A stretch of DNA of 25,268 nucleotides from a virus (IMGVR_UViG_3300008012_003740:1-25268), one strand, 5' to 3'. Positions 7,227 to 14,214 are shown, counted from the stretch's first letter. Notes: generated by a model from the sequence alone, not told the origin. Made by a program: numbers and translations.

Positions 7227-7991
7227 TCAGACAACAAACTCGGCGTAGTGGGCCACTGTCTCTGTGTTTCCATCGAGATAGTTTTTGATGTTCTCTAACG
7301 CTTGGTGAAACTTCATCTCTCCAGTGAAGAGTGTTTCTTCGGAGCACTTAACGTCGGCAGGGTAGAAGGGGTAAGCCTTCTCTTGCACGACCCACCAGAA
7401 CTCTGGGATATCAAAGACCTTGGTGTAGATGTATGCTTGGATGTCATAGCTAAATGACCGGACGTCGTATCGGAACTTGTCGATAGAACGTGATGACTTG
7501 GAGTCCACGATGAAACCATCTTGGAGGCAGTCGAGGAATCCCTTCAAAGGAACACCGTCAAGATCCACGTTGAACTCGACTTGATACTTGCCGCCAGCAA
7601 ATCTCTTGTCGTACACACCGCAGTCTTTGAGGCGTTGAATCATCTCCTTCGCCTTCTTGACGTCCGCTTCAGAAGCCAGTTCCTTGTTTGGATTCTTCTC
7701 GACTTGCTCCGCCTTCCACTCTCGATAGCGTTTAGTATTGCGCGGAAACTTACCGCCAATAGCATCAACGATAGCGGAATCATCCAGAACGAAATATACA
7801 TCATTGAATTTTTCTGGTTCGAAAAGCATGAGGTCATAGAGGGAACCGAAGTACAAGGCTTCAGACTCTTTCTTCAGCTGACCCCGCATGTACATCTCCC
7901 ACAGTCGCATGTCGCCAAGGGCATACTTGAGTGAAGAGTAGGAGAGGTGGGGCTTACCCACCCGCTCCTGTAGTTGCTCACGCATAGTCAT
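7227..7991 (-). CDS. RecE/RecB-type PD-(D/E)XK exonuclease (phage recombination exonuclease)
   Basis: 254 aa. The core has ALYFGSLYDLMLFEP (45-59), YQVEF (136-140), GFLDCL with Asp154, IVDSKSS with Asp163 and Lys165, and the QAYIY motif at 185-189 typical of RecB-like and exonuclease VIII C-terminal nucleases. It should degrade one strand of double-stranded DNA to expose single strands for the annealing protein encoded two genes upstream, forming a Red/RecET-like pair. An alternative start is ATG 7985 (MREQL...). The ATG at 7991 overlaps the upstream stop in an ATGA junction. Confidence 0.78.
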   Translation of the reverse strand: MTMREQLQERVGKPHLSYSSLKYALGDMRLWEMYMRGQLKKESEALYFGSLYDLMLFEPEKFNDVYFVLDDSAIVDAIGGKFPRNTKRYREWKAEQVEKNPNKELASEADVKKAKEMIQRLKDCGVYDKRFAGGKYQVEFNVDLDGVPLKGFLDCLQDGFIVDSKSSRSIDKFRYDVRSFSYDIQAYIYTKVFDIPEFWWVVQEKAYPFYPADVKCSEETLFTGEMKFHQALENIKNYLDGNTETVAHYAEFVV

Positions 7992-8272
7992 AACTTCTTC
8001 AAGATTAGCTCAGGCTCACGCCCGTTCTTGATGAGGTGGATGTCAACAGCCTTGAAAGCTTCTCGCTTGGTTTCGAACATGCGCTCAAGCCTTTCTCCGT
8101 TCACAGTCTTGTCAACAAGGTACATGTCGACACCATACTTCTCGTTGACGCAGTGCTTCACAGCTGGCGCCACAGTCTCACGCTTGATCATAGACCAAGG
8201 GATGAGCTTGTTCTCCTTGCCTAGGTTCTTGACTGGTACAAGAACTCCAGACGTCGTACAGCTTAGGTTCAT
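7988..8272 (-). CDS. Hypothetical protein between exonuclease and annealing protein (94 aa)
   Basis: Begins MNLSCTTSGVLVPVKNLGKE and contains IPWSMIKRETVAPAVKHCVN and a basic C-terminus ending ILKKL. No family is recognised. It is locked into the recombination operon by ATGA overlaps on both sides, with the Erf-like gene upstream and the exonuclease downstream, so it may assist recombination. No catalytic motif, membrane segment or Cys cluster is visible. Confidence 0.65.
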   Translation of the reverse strand: MNLSCTTSGVLVPVKNLGKENKLIPWSMIKRETVAPAVKHCVNEKYGVDMYLVDKTVNGERLERMFETKREAFKAVDIHLIKNGREPELILKKL

Positions 8273-8823
8273 CGCACGAACTTCTTGAGCCCAGCGACTT
8301 GCTTCTCTGTGAGTTGAGTCTCGTACTTCTTCATCACAGAGTCGAAGGCCTTCTGCTTATCAGTCGAGGACTTGATGTAAGACACAGCCTTGTCCATGAT
8401 GTTTTCTACTGGCGCGTCGAGCGCTTTCGAAAGCTTCTGTACATGAGGATTGTCGACCATCGTCTGTTGCTTTGCGATGGCGTCGTTGACTTCGTTGGCT
8501 GAGGCGATGCTGGTATCAATTCCGATTCCGAGCATGGCCAATGCACGACCGACGGCTGAGGTTTCACAGTTCTCGACATAGCTTGTCTTGTTGATGTTAG
8601 ACGAACCCTTCTCTTCGTGGGCATGACCTTGCGCTACGATCTGACCTTCAGGTGTGGTGATGGTGCAGAGGCACAGGCATTGCTCCGAATCGAGAACAGG
8701 AAACTCTGTGAGGATACCCCAGTTTTTGTACTGCTCCTCCTGACGGAAGAACTTGATGCGTTCGTTGACTTCAACGTAGGCTTTGCCACGAATGTTCGTG
8801 GTCTTGAACTTGTAGTTGGACAT
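8269..8823 (-). CDS. Erf/Rad52-like single-strand annealing protein
   Basis: 184 aa. Residues 12-115 carry a beta-rich start (KAYVEVNERIKFF, GILTEFPVLD, CLCTITTPEG) and then the signature SYVENCETSAVGRALAMLGI at 81-100 followed by GIDTSIASANEV. The TSAVGRALA-hLGhG segment is the hallmark of ERF-family and related annealing proteins. Such proteins coat single strands and anneal complementary ends during phage recombination and concatemer formation. The C-terminal 70 residues are Lys-rich and probably helical. Its partner exonuclease is encoded two genes downstream. The 10-bp gap to the DnaA-like gene upstream holds no distinct promoter. Confidence 0.78.
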   Translation of the reverse strand: MSNYKFKTTNIRGKAYVEVNERIKFFRQEEQYKNWGILTEFPVLDSEQCLCLCTITTPEGQIVAQGHAHEEKGSSNINKTSYVENCETSAVGRALAMLGIGIDTSIASANEVNDAIAKQQTMVDNPHVQKLSKALDAPVENIMDKAVSYIKSSTDKQKAFDSVMKKYETQLTEKQVAGLKKFVR

Positions 8824-8833
8824 GTAATTGAAT

Positions 8834-9289
8834 TTAGTTTTCGGCTTCAGTAAGAACTTCGACGTCGCGAAGGTAGGTGTTCATATCGGTATTGTCAAGG
8901 CTGTTCACAACTTTTTCTCGCAGTTCTGAGACCCACGAAAGGATTTCATCAAGCACTCTTAGTTGTTCCTCGCCGTTCATGTATGTGTTGCTGAGTGGGT
9001 TGACACCCATCTCTGTTGAGACGTGTTGGACACAGGCAAGAGCTACTCCATACTTGGCCCTGTATGCAGGTGAGTACTTCAGCATGCCTTCGTGCTCTCT
9101 GCGATAGTGCATGACGGTAGCGTGGTCTCTGCCCCACAGGGAACCCAGCTCCTTGTACGTAGAGAAAGGCCTACATGCGTTGGACACTGCGGCTCTGTGC
9201 TCCACGTTGTCTCTCAGCCTGTTGTCGCCAACCTCTGTGTCCATGCGGGACTCGTACTCTAGCTTTACTTGTTCTAGGAAATCAATCAT
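8834..9289 (-). CDS. DnaA domain IV-like helix-turn-helix protein
   Basis: 151 aa. Residues about 25-70 resemble the DnaA C-terminal DNA-binding domain: RAAVSNACRPFSTYKELGSLWGRDHATVMHY in two continuous pieces, where GRDHATVMHY (53-62) corresponds to the DnaA signature GRDHTTVxHA that contacts DnaA boxes. No AAA+ ATPase domain is present, and the remainder is helical (e.g. EILSWVSELREKVVNSL). It could bind origin or operator sites on phage or host DNA, helping or competing with host DnaA. It overlaps the upstream gene by 8 bases. A general wHTH regulator is the alternative, but the GRDH-T/A-V-H match is specific. Confidence 0.7.
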   Translation of the reverse strand: MIDFLEQVKLEYESRMDTEVGDNRLRDNVEHRAAVSNACRPFSTYKELGSLWGRDHATVMHYRREHEGMLKYSPAYRAKYGVALACVQHVSTEMGVNPLSNTYMNGEEQLRVLDEILSWVSELREKVVNSLDNTDMNTYLRDVEVLTEAEN

Positions 9290-9692
9290 ATAAATCTTTT
9301 AGGTGTTCAAACAGCAGGAGGTAATGTGATAGAACGACCATGCCTTTGGAGAAGTTGTTGTGTACTGCCACGGCAACCTCGTTCATGTCGACCCTGCTCT
9401 GTTCGTCACCAACACCCAGCTCGTCGAGGTCATCTTCCATTTCTTTGTGACTGATAATCTCTTCGAGTTGGTTCGATGACGTGTCCATGCATAGGGACGC
9501 AAAGGATCCTGCGACAGTTGATGGTTGCTGAGACAAGAAGTCATCTGCACCATACTCATTGAGGTCTGCGATAGCCATGCGCTTGGCAATGTCTAGGGCC
9601 TCTGTCTCCATCTCGTTGTCAATGTCTAGGTCAGGTTCGTATTCTAGCACACTCATCTTCATGAGTGCAAACTTGTGGTTGTATTTACTCAT
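9282..9692 (-). CDS. Hypothetical acidic helical protein (136 aa)
   Basis: Begins MSKYNHKFALMKMSVLEYEP and is strongly acidic (DLDIDNEMETEALDI, EMEDDLDELGVGDEQ) with a hydrophobic C-terminal helix (MVVLSHYLLLFEHLKDLYD). No family is recognised. It overlaps the DnaA-like gene downstream by 8 bases and the 45-aa gene upstream by 8 bases. The acidic composition would suit a protein- or DNA-mimic-type interaction, but this is speculation. Confidence 0.6.
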   Translation of the reverse strand: MSKYNHKFALMKMSVLEYEPDLDIDNEMETEALDIAKRMAIADLNEYGADDFLSQQPSTVAGSFASLCMDTSSNQLEEIISHKEMEDDLDELGVGDEQSRVDMNEVAVAVHNNFSKGMVVLSHYLLLFEHLKDLYD

Positions 9693-9822
9693 CGTCTTTC
9701 TTTTTAACAGGGAAGTGTTTGTCCAAGTATCTCTTCATCTTGCGCCTCCGGGCTCGTGCTGAGTGCTCATTCTTGGGGTGGCCTAGGTCTGAACTCTGAT
9801 TCAAGGGCTCGTACTTCTTCAT
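9685..9822 (-). CDS. Small basic protein (45 aa)
   Basis: A short gene reading MKKYEPLNQSSDLGHPKNEH then ARARRRKMKRYLDKHF and ending KKKDDE. It is highly basic in the middle and could bind nucleic acid. Support comes from exact packing: its ATG overlaps the stop of the upstream gene as ATGA (9819-9822), and its stop overlaps the next gene's start region by 8 bases. Without it there would be an otherwise anomalous 126-bp gap in a fully packed operon. Confidence 0.6.
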   Translation of the reverse strand: MKKYEPLNQSSDLGHPKNEHSARARRRKMKRYLDKHFPVKKKDDE

Positions 9823-10187
9823 TGCTTGACTGATACGTAGATTTCTTGAGGTGCTTCGTCAAAGAAGGCGAGGAGGGCGGGACACAACCAGAACTTGAAG
9901 GTCTCTACGGCGGGATACTTGACGAACTTATCGACAACATAGTAGTGTCCGTCGAAACCATCTGTGCCATCGAGCTTGACGTGGACGTCGTAGTCAGGGA
10001 TAGGTGTGGAGCCGAAGACAATGTTGCATCGGTCAACGGAAAGGTCGACTGAACGACCGCTCATGAGGTCGAACATGGTGTCAGCTCCAGCGACGAAGGG
10101 TTCTTCTTTGATGTCACGTGACTCGTCATCGAACATCCACATGTCGTTCTTTACGTATGCGCTGAGGGAGAATAGTGCGTTAGCCAT
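9819..10187 (-). CDS. Hypothetical protein, DUF6717-like (122 aa)
   Basis: Start chosen at MANALFSLSAYVKNDMWMFD because the longer frame upstream is Thr/Asn/Pro-rich shadow sequence over the neighbouring gene. The pattern MWMFDDESRDIKEEPFVAGA, then FDGHYYVVD, FKFWLCPALLAFFDEAPQEI and a final beta-strand resembles from memory the small uncharacterised family DUF6717 (W-x-FDD, EPFV-x-G, GWLCPALxxYF-x-EAP-x-x-IY). No biochemical function is known to me for that family. It overlaps the upstream gene by 8 bases. Confidence 0.6.
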   Translation of the reverse strand: MANALFSLSAYVKNDMWMFDDESRDIKEEPFVAGADTMFDLMSGRSVDLSVDRCNIVFGSTPIPDYDVHVKLDGTDGFDGHYYVVDKFVKYPAVETFKFWLCPALLAFFDEAPQEIYVSVKQ

Positions 10188-10575
10188 AGATTCTGTTTTG
10201 TTGGGTTGTGAGTTTGGTGTAGGTGGTGTTGTCTTTGTTGAAGTCTGTGTCCGTAAACCAGTGAGGGTTCTTACGAGGATTGTACTTGTATTGAGTAAGT
10301 TCTTGAGTATCAATGGGTTGGAATTTAGGGGATGATTTGTAGTTGATGTCGACAGCATCGCACTCTACCCAAGCGCAAACAGTTTTGTTTTGCCCTTCGA
10401 ATATCTTGCGAGCTGTAGCTGGTTGGTTGCCGAGCTTGGCTCGGTACATTACTATTTCAACCTTGTCGGGGTGGTAGTACTCCCGAGCGCCCTTAGAGTT
10501 GTTGTCTGTTATTTGCCAGTGCATGTAGTTGGCGCCTTTGGCTAGGTGAAATCGTACTCTGTATCTTTTTTTCAT
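10180..10575 (-). CDS. Hypothetical phage protein (131 aa)
   Basis: Begins MKKRYRVRFHLAKGANYMHW; beta-rich, with ITDNNSKGAREYYHPDKVEI and KTVCAWVECDAVDI. The C-terminus is Asn/Thr-rich (DNTTYTKLTTQQNRIYG). No domain is assigned. The start ATG (10573-10575) shares one base with the stop of the GIY-YIG gene. Its position in the operon is the only clue to function. Confidence 0.65.
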   Translation of the reverse strand: MKKRYRVRFHLAKGANYMHWQITDNNSKGAREYYHPDKVEIVMYRAKLGNQPATARKIFEGQNKTVCAWVECDAVDINYKSSPKFQPIDTQELTQYKYNPRKNPHWFTDTDFNKDNTTYTKLTTQQNRIYG

Positions 10576-11390
10576 TACACAAATTTCTGTTGTTGGATGC
10601 AGTATTTTTTTCCTTGAGATTCTTGTTCAATTTTTTGTTCTGTGTACACCCAATGAAAGTCATGGGGTTTGGTTCGGGGGTTGTTCTTTCTCAGATACCC
10701 ACGGACTGTGATTCGATTGCGCTGTGTAATTTCTGCTACATCAACAGCGCTACCAACAACCTTTCCTGTGAGCATGCAAGTGCAAGACTTAGCTGCCTGA
10801 TGTTCCGATCCATACTTGCCGTACATGTGGTTGTTCTCTCCTGAGAGTCGACCCTTGTTTGCCAAGCTGATAGCCTTCTTCGTTTCATCGGTGTGGGTTC
10901 TTCCGTAGAAAGGATTACCCTCTCCAGTCTGAGATTCCACAATCCTTTCCCTCTGGGCCATACCTTCAGGGGTTTTAGCCCAGTCAGACAAGTAAGTGTT
11001 TCCTTTCATGACGTTTGACATGTGCTCACGGAATCCTTCTCTCTGCCACAACTTCTTCTGTTGTTGACGTCGTTGTTCAATCATTTCATCTGTGAACACC
11101 ATGCCAAGACTTCCTTCACCCCCGTCAGTGTGATTCACCAACGTACCCTCGCCTCTGTCTCTTCGTCCGTACTTCGAGATGAGTTCTATCTCTCTGTTCA
11201 CTGCTTCGTCCCAAGTGAGTCCATCTTCAATGACCTCAATGTCATAGCCGTGCTTTTCCACAATCCTCCACCACAACTTGCTCCGGCCATCCTTGGCTCT
11301 CGAACGAATCTTGTTTCCTATGCCTACATAGAACACTTCGCCTGTGCTCTTTTTCTTGTGTAGGTACACGCATTTGTTCTTACTTTTCAT
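10575..11390 (-). CDS. GIY-YIG homing endonuclease with NUMOD3 repeats
   Basis: 271 aa from the chosen start MKSKNKCVYL (an alternative ATG at 11399 adds MTK). Residues 7-75 are a GIY-YIG nuclease with the variant pair VYLH and FYVGIG (20-25), a conserved Arg29 and the catalytic Glu in REIELISKYG. Residues about 155-195 contain NUMOD3-type DNA-binding motifs (GEGNPFYGRTHTDETKKAIS, then GENNHMYGKYG). Residues about 205-248 form an IENR1/NUMOD1-like module ending DFHWVY. Such free-standing enzymes cut a specific site and spread by double-strand break repair. No intron boundary is apparent around it. The 11-base overlap with the upstream gene's 3' end suggests it has settled into the operon. Confidence 0.85.
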   Translation of the reverse strand: MKSKNKCVYLHKKKSTGEVFYVGIGNKIRSRAKDGRSKLWWRIVEKHGYDIEVIEDGLTWDEAVNREIELISKYGRRDRGEGTLVNHTDGGEGSLGMVFTDEMIEQRRQQQKKLWQREGFREHMSNVMKGNTYLSDWAKTPEGMAQRERIVESQTGEGNPFYGRTHTDETKKAISLANKGRLSGENNHMYGKYGSEHQAAKSCTCMLTGKVVGSAVDVAEITQRNRITVRGYLRKNNPRTKPHDFHWVYTEQKIEQESQGKKYCIQQQKFV

Positions 11391-12003
11391 CTTGGTCATC
11401 AATCCCGTGGATGCGGCACTCGAACTCCTTGCTTGCACACAATCCCTTGAGTGCATCTACCACAAAGGACTCTTCGTACTGCCCAACCTTGTCGCGCATC
11501 CAGTCGAGGTCGAGGTGGTCGTCGAGGTCGATGTCACGCTCGAATGAGATGGAGAAGTCACCGACGTAGTCGTTCTCGCTGATGTTGATGCTCTGTCCTT
11601 CGAGTTCAGCGACAGCGTCGTTGATACCTGACTGCACACCCTCGCGGAAGATGGCGATGGCTACGTCACGAGGGATGACGGGCATGGTGGCAACCTTCTC
11701 TTCGAGGTCGCGGTATGCTTGGCATCCGCATGGTCCGCTTGATGCCTCTTTCTCCTTAGTCAGCTTGTTCACCTGTTGGTCGAGTTCGTCGTTCTCCATG
11801 AGAAGCTGTTCAGCCTTGGCCTTGAGTGCCTTGACCTCGGCTTCGAGCGCTTGCTCACGCCCTGTCTGCTCTTGGTAGTTCTTCTGTGACATCTCTTGAC
11901 GGAACTCCATCGACTCGATGGTTTGCTTGGCAGAGGAGATAGCGTTCTCTGCGTAACGGATAGCTGCGTCGAGCTCGTTCTTGGATTCTTGTACTGAGTT
12001 CAT
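11380..12003 (-). CDS. Coiled-coil hypothetical protein (207 aa)
   Basis: Residues about 5-90 form a long predicted coiled coil (AIRYAENAISSAKQTIES, QALEAEVKALKAKAEQLLME, NDELDQQVNKLTKEKEA). A PCGC segment and a second half with acidic strands (SFERDIDLDDHLDLDWM) follow. No family is recognised. It could be a scaffold or tether protein. It is joined downstream to the GIY-YIG gene (11-base overlap) and upstream to a 79-aa gene through ATGA. Confidence 0.65.
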   Translation of the reverse strand: MNSVQESKNELDAAIRYAENAISSAKQTIESMEFRQEMSQKNYQEQTGREQALEAEVKALKAKAEQLLMENDELDQQVNKLTKEKEASSGPCGCQAYRDLEEKVATMPVIPRDVAIAIFREGVQSGINDAVAELEGQSINISENDYVGDFSISFERDIDLDDHLDLDWMRDKVGQYEESFVVDALKGLCASKEFECRIHGIDDQDEK

Positions 12004-12239
12004 GATTGGTAAATAAATGTGAAGTTGTCAATGATTGCTCTGCCGTATGCAGTGTGGAAGCCATAGCTGTGTGTGCCAAGGATGGGTTCGTTGGCAAGCA
12101 CCAAGCGAAGGACTTTCCACTCGTCAAGGTCAAAGGTGGATGCGGTTTCTTGTGTTGCTTCGAGGAGCATCACGGGGTCGTGACGCATAGCGTAACCGAG
12201 GTCTTTCTCGATGTAGTCTTGGATGTCTTTACTCGTCAT
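12000..12239 (-). CDS. Hypothetical protein (79 aa)
   Basis: MTSKDIQDYIEKDLGYAMRH followed by helices rich in Glu and Leu (MLLEATQETASTFDLDEWKV). It resembles small host-takeover-type phage proteins in size and composition only. It overlaps the coiled-coil gene downstream in ATGA form and the next upstream gene by 11 bases. Confidence 0.6.
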   Translation of the reverse strand: MTSKDIQDYIEKDLGYAMRHDPVMLLEATQETASTFDLDEWKVLRLVLANEPILGTHSYGFHTAYGRAIIDNFTFIYQS

Positions 12240-12468
12240 TGTCGTTGAATTTTGGTGATTGTTCCATGATATATTGAGCTACAAGCTCTTCGATGTCATC
12301 GACTACGTTGTCCACGTCATTGTGTGTGAGTTCGTAGTCGTTAATCATTAGCTCGGAGAGGTGATTGTATCCGCTCTTTACGCCACTACTCATGGAGTAT
12401 GCAACGTGGCTGGCATTGAAGCAGTTGCTAACGTAGCAACGCAGGTCGTATAAGGTTTCGTCAGTCAT
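12229..12468 (-). CDS. Hypothetical acidic protein (79 aa)
   Basis: Start chosen at ATG 12468 (MTDETLYDLRCYVSNCFNAS) because it makes an ATGA junction with the upstream stop; an in-frame ATG at 12498 would add ten residues and a longer overlap. The protein ends in an acidic tail (SPKFNDNDE). No family is recognised. Confidence 0.6.
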   Translation of the reverse strand: MTDETLYDLRCYVSNCFNASHVAYSMSSGVKSGYNHLSELMINDYELTHNDVDNVVDDIEELVAQYIMEQSPKFNDNDE

Positions 12469-13118
12469 TTGATAAAGGTTACGTGTTTGTCCATCCACTC
12501 TCCGAGAGCATCCTCCTTGGGTGGGTCGTAGCTGTCTGACCCCTTGGGTTTGGGGATACGGAAAGCGTGCATGGTGTAGTCGTCCATGTCGATGAACGCA
12601 TGGTTTCGGTAGTACACAGAGGAGATGAACTCCGTGAGTTGTTGCAAGGTCAACTCATAGTCAGTGTACTTGCCTGTGTTGTCCATCACATCAGAGGACA
12701 CACGAGCCACCAAGGACATACACAAGGGGAAGTAGTCCCATGCTTGGGTAGTATCCTGTTGGTCCCACGTCAACCAACAAGACTCGGTGGAGCCACTGCG
12801 GTTGGACATGTCAATCTCGATGATGCGGAACACCTCGACGCTTACGTTGTCGCCGTTCTCTGCCACCCAGTCGTCGTGGTCCATGCTCTTGACGGTGACC
12901 GAGGCGTGGTAGTCCTTGTAGTCACGGGTCATGGTGACGTGGATGTTTGTGGGGTCAGAGCCATCAATGTGTACGCACATCTCATCTTTGCGATACTCGC
13001 TGAGGGTTTCAACGACGTGTTTGTCTGCGAATCCCCGCTTGGGGAAGAACTCACAGGTGGTGTCGGAGTACCCTTCGAAGAGTCCTGCGACAGCGTGGAT
13101 TACTGCATATTGTTTCAT
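12465..13118 (-). CDS. Hypothetical protein (217 aa)
   Basis: Begins MKQYAVIHAVAGLFEGYSDT; a mixed alpha/beta protein with many Asp, Tyr and Trp (SCWLTWDQQDTTQAWDYF, DMDDYTMHAFRIPKPKGSDS). No family or catalytic motif is recognised. It heads an operon running down to 12000 at least. Its leader carries the TTCAAACTTCAA box (13129-13140 on the other strand) and a long hairpin, the plan shared by the following operons. Confidence 0.65.
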   Translation of the reverse strand: MKQYAVIHAVAGLFEGYSDTTCEFFPKRGFADKHVVETLSEYRKDEMCVHIDGSDPTNIHVTMTRDYKDYHASVTVKSMDHDDWVAENGDNVSVEVFRIIEIDMSNRSGSTESCWLTWDQQDTTQAWDYFPLCMSLVARVSSDVMDNTGKYTDYELTLQQLTEFISSVYYRNHAFIDMDDYTMHAFRIPKPKGSDSYDPPKEDALGEWMDKHVTFIK

Positions 13119-13207
13119 GGTTATTGAATTGAAGTTTGAATTTTGAAGTCGTATAAGTCTCTCTAACTATACACTCTTCATAAATGAAGAGAGTGTATAG
13201 TAAGAGA
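13119..13207 (-). promoter_or_regulatory. Operon leader type element 1: hairpin plus TTCAAACTTCAA box
   Basis: Read on the minus strand: a 22-bp imperfect palindrome (arms 13160-13181 and 13184-13207, with a 2-base insertion), then about 20 A/T-rich bases, the box TTCAAACTTCAA (13129-13140), then about 10 bases to the ATG at 13118. The same arrangement recurs at 14123, 15245, 15971, 16675 and 17314. It may be an operator, an mRNA-stabilising 5' hairpin with an A/T-rich ribosome-loading leader, or a terminator followed by a phage promoter. Confidence 0.55.
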
Positions 13208-13218
13208 TACTATATAGT

Positions 13219-13346
13219 AGCAGAGGGTGGAGTCGAACCACCACACAAGCTCATACTCGTTGCCATAAGCCCTCGGTAAAGGGTGGAAGGAGTAGCTATT
13301 GCCGTGTACACACCGATGCGATGCCTCCATCGCAAGTGTCACTGCC
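13219..13346 (-). ncRNA. tRNA-like element 3 (consensus T-arm, non-standard body)
   Basis: The minus strand carries a perfect T-arm, GGTGG-TTCGACT-CCACC (13226-13242), followed by CTCTGCT-A where an acceptor 3' strand and discriminator belong. The best 5' partner, GGCAGTG (13340-13346), pairs 6 of 7 positions with a G-T wobble and one mismatch, giving 128 nt, far longer than a tRNA. The interior contains a strong GCGATG/CATCGC hairpin and no clear anticodon arm. It could be a degenerate tRNA or a tRNA-mimicking RNA. The T-arm is solid; the boundaries are uncertain. Confidence 0.35.
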
Positions 13347-13352
13347 ATGTAG

Positions 13353-13461
13353 AAGGGAGGTTGGGATTCGAACACAACTGCCGTCATTGGGGTTGGGGAG
13401 TTTCGGCGTAAGCCTCATCCCAGTGCCACCCAAAAAACGTACGCACCGACTGCGCTCCCTT
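13353..13461 (-). ncRNA. tRNA-like element 2 (7-bp acceptor-like stem, D-loop-like and T-arm motifs, 109 nt)
   Basis: Minus strand: AAGGGAG ... CTCCCTT form a perfect 7-bp closing stem. After the 5' strand comes CGCAGTCGGTGCG, like a D arm with the usual AGTCGGT loop. Before the 3' strand comes a T-arm with loop TTCGAAT and a 6-bp stem with one mismatch (13360-13378). Between them, instead of an anticodon arm, is about 55 nt that can fold into an extended hairpin around GGC-TTAC-GCC. No standard anticodon can be assigned. Confidence 0.4.
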
Positions 13462-13470
13462 GAAAAAGGT

Positions 13471-13535
13471 GGGGGGAAGGACTGACGTTTCAATCCCTTG
13501 CATCCTTACGATTGCATCCCGAAAGGCGTCCCCCC
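13471..13535 (-). ncRNA. tRNA-like element 1 (7-bp closing stem, 65 nt)
   Basis: Minus strand: GGGGGGA ... TCCCCCC form a perfect 7-bp closing stem, and a hairpin GGATTG-AAACGT-CAGTCC precedes the 3' strand where a T arm would be, but its loop lacks the TTCRANY consensus. Like element 2, the 5' strand is followed by CG. It lies 9 nt upstream of element 2, and element 3 follows 6 nt after element 2, so the three look like a tandem set. Confidence 0.3.
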
Positions 13536-13547
13536 GATGGTCAAACT

Positions 13548-13691
13548 TCAACTAACCAAATCCTTTGATTCGTTTTGCCACTTGTCGTGGGCTGTTTCTA
13601 CGGCAGTGTTGATGGCCTCTGCCTGTGCCCTGTCGATCGCCTGACCCTGCATACGGGACAGCTCGATGATTACGTTGATAATGTCAGTCAT
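13548..13691 (-). CDS. Hypothetical small helical protein (47 aa)
   Basis: Reads MTDIINVIIELSRMQGQAID, then an Ala/Glu-rich helix and a C-terminus ending ESKDLVS. It overlaps the start region of the upstream zinc-ribbon gene by 8 bases, the same spacing as several other junctions here. An inverted copy of the TTGAAGTTTGA box begins inside its stop codon. No function can be assigned. Confidence 0.6.
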   Translation of the reverse strand: MTDIINVIIELSRMQGQAIDRAQAEAINTAVETAHDKWQNESKDLVS

Positions 13692-13863
13692 TGTCGTTGT
13701 TTCTGTCGTAAGGTTTGAGTTCGAAGCTCATCACCCATGTGGCTTCGCAGTCTTCGCATTGGTAGTCGTAGTGCCAGTTCTCTCCGTCTGAGTCAGAGTT
13801 GAGCACCACACCCACACCACCACACTTGTGGCAGGTATCGTAGTTGATGATTTCCTTATCCAT
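13684..13863 (-). CDS. Four-cysteine zinc-ribbon protein (59 aa)
   Basis: Start set at MDKEIINYDTCHKCGGVGVV; the frame extends upstream but becomes shadow sequence. Cys11-x2-Cys14 and Cys36-x2-Cys39 (YQCEDCEATW) form a classic zinc ribbon with two knuckles, followed by a charged tail (PYDRNNDND). Such ribbons bind nucleic acid or protein; no partner can be named. It overlaps neighbours by 8 bases on each side. Confidence 0.65.
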   Translation of the reverse strand: MDKEIINYDTCHKCGGVGVVLNSDSDGENWHYDYQCEDCEATWVMSFELKPYDRNNDND

Positions 13864-14122
13864 TGTACTTGTCGTTGATTCGTTGTTGTGTGTCCTCACA
13901 GCAGGAGACCCACGCCTCCATGTTGATGAGCGAGATACCGCCTCCGTTCTCACGGCGCTTGCGCTCATCCTCAAGGATTTCCTCCTTGGCTGAGATGTAG
14001 TGGTCAAGACCACGCTGAAGGCAGTCGATGATGACCATTTGCACGAGTGCTCCGTGCTTGTTGTACCCCGTCATGAGGTGGCTGATGAACTCGTCGTTCG
14101 TCATGTCTTTGATGTTGTCCAT
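13856..14122 (-). CDS. Hypothetical helical protein (88 aa)
   Basis: MDNIKDMTNDEFISHLMTGY, then helical sequence with CLQRGLDHYISAKEEILEDE and a C-terminal VSCCEDTQQRINDKYNG. No family is recognised. It is first gene of a three-gene operon (with the zinc ribbon and 47-aa genes) behind leader element 2. Confidence 0.6.
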   Translation of the reverse strand: MDNIKDMTNDEFISHLMTGYNKHGALVQMVIIDCLQRGLDHYISAKEEILEDERKRRENGGGISLINMEAWVSCCEDTQQRINDKYNG

Positions 14123-14214
14123 AGGTATTGAATTGAAGTTTGAAAATGTTGTTGAGAGGTGTTGTATATATCTCTCTTCACTACGTTCAGAGAGAGATAT
14201 ATACTAACACTCTC
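14123..14214 (-). promoter_or_regulatory. Operon leader type element 2
   Basis: Minus strand: long imperfect palindrome with arms 14189-14214 and 14154-14177 (about 23 pairs, core TATATATCTCTCT) around the 11-base loop that reads TCACTACGTTC on the plus strand. The box TTCAAACTTCAA (plus-strand 14133-14144) and the ATG at 14122 follow. The hairpin touches the stop codon of the preceding gene (14214). The loop and adjoining CTCTCT/AGAGAG are shared with element 3. Confidence 0.6.

Noticed and set aside
12567-13127. Plus-strand open frame of 186 codons
   Set aside because: Val/His/Asp-rich antisense shadow of the 217-aa minus-strand gene, which has operon-consistent junctions.
13178-13387. 69-codon minus-strand frame across the tRNA-like elements
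   Set aside because: It covers consensus T-arms and a leader hairpin and reads as low-quality protein; structured RNA explains the stretch better.
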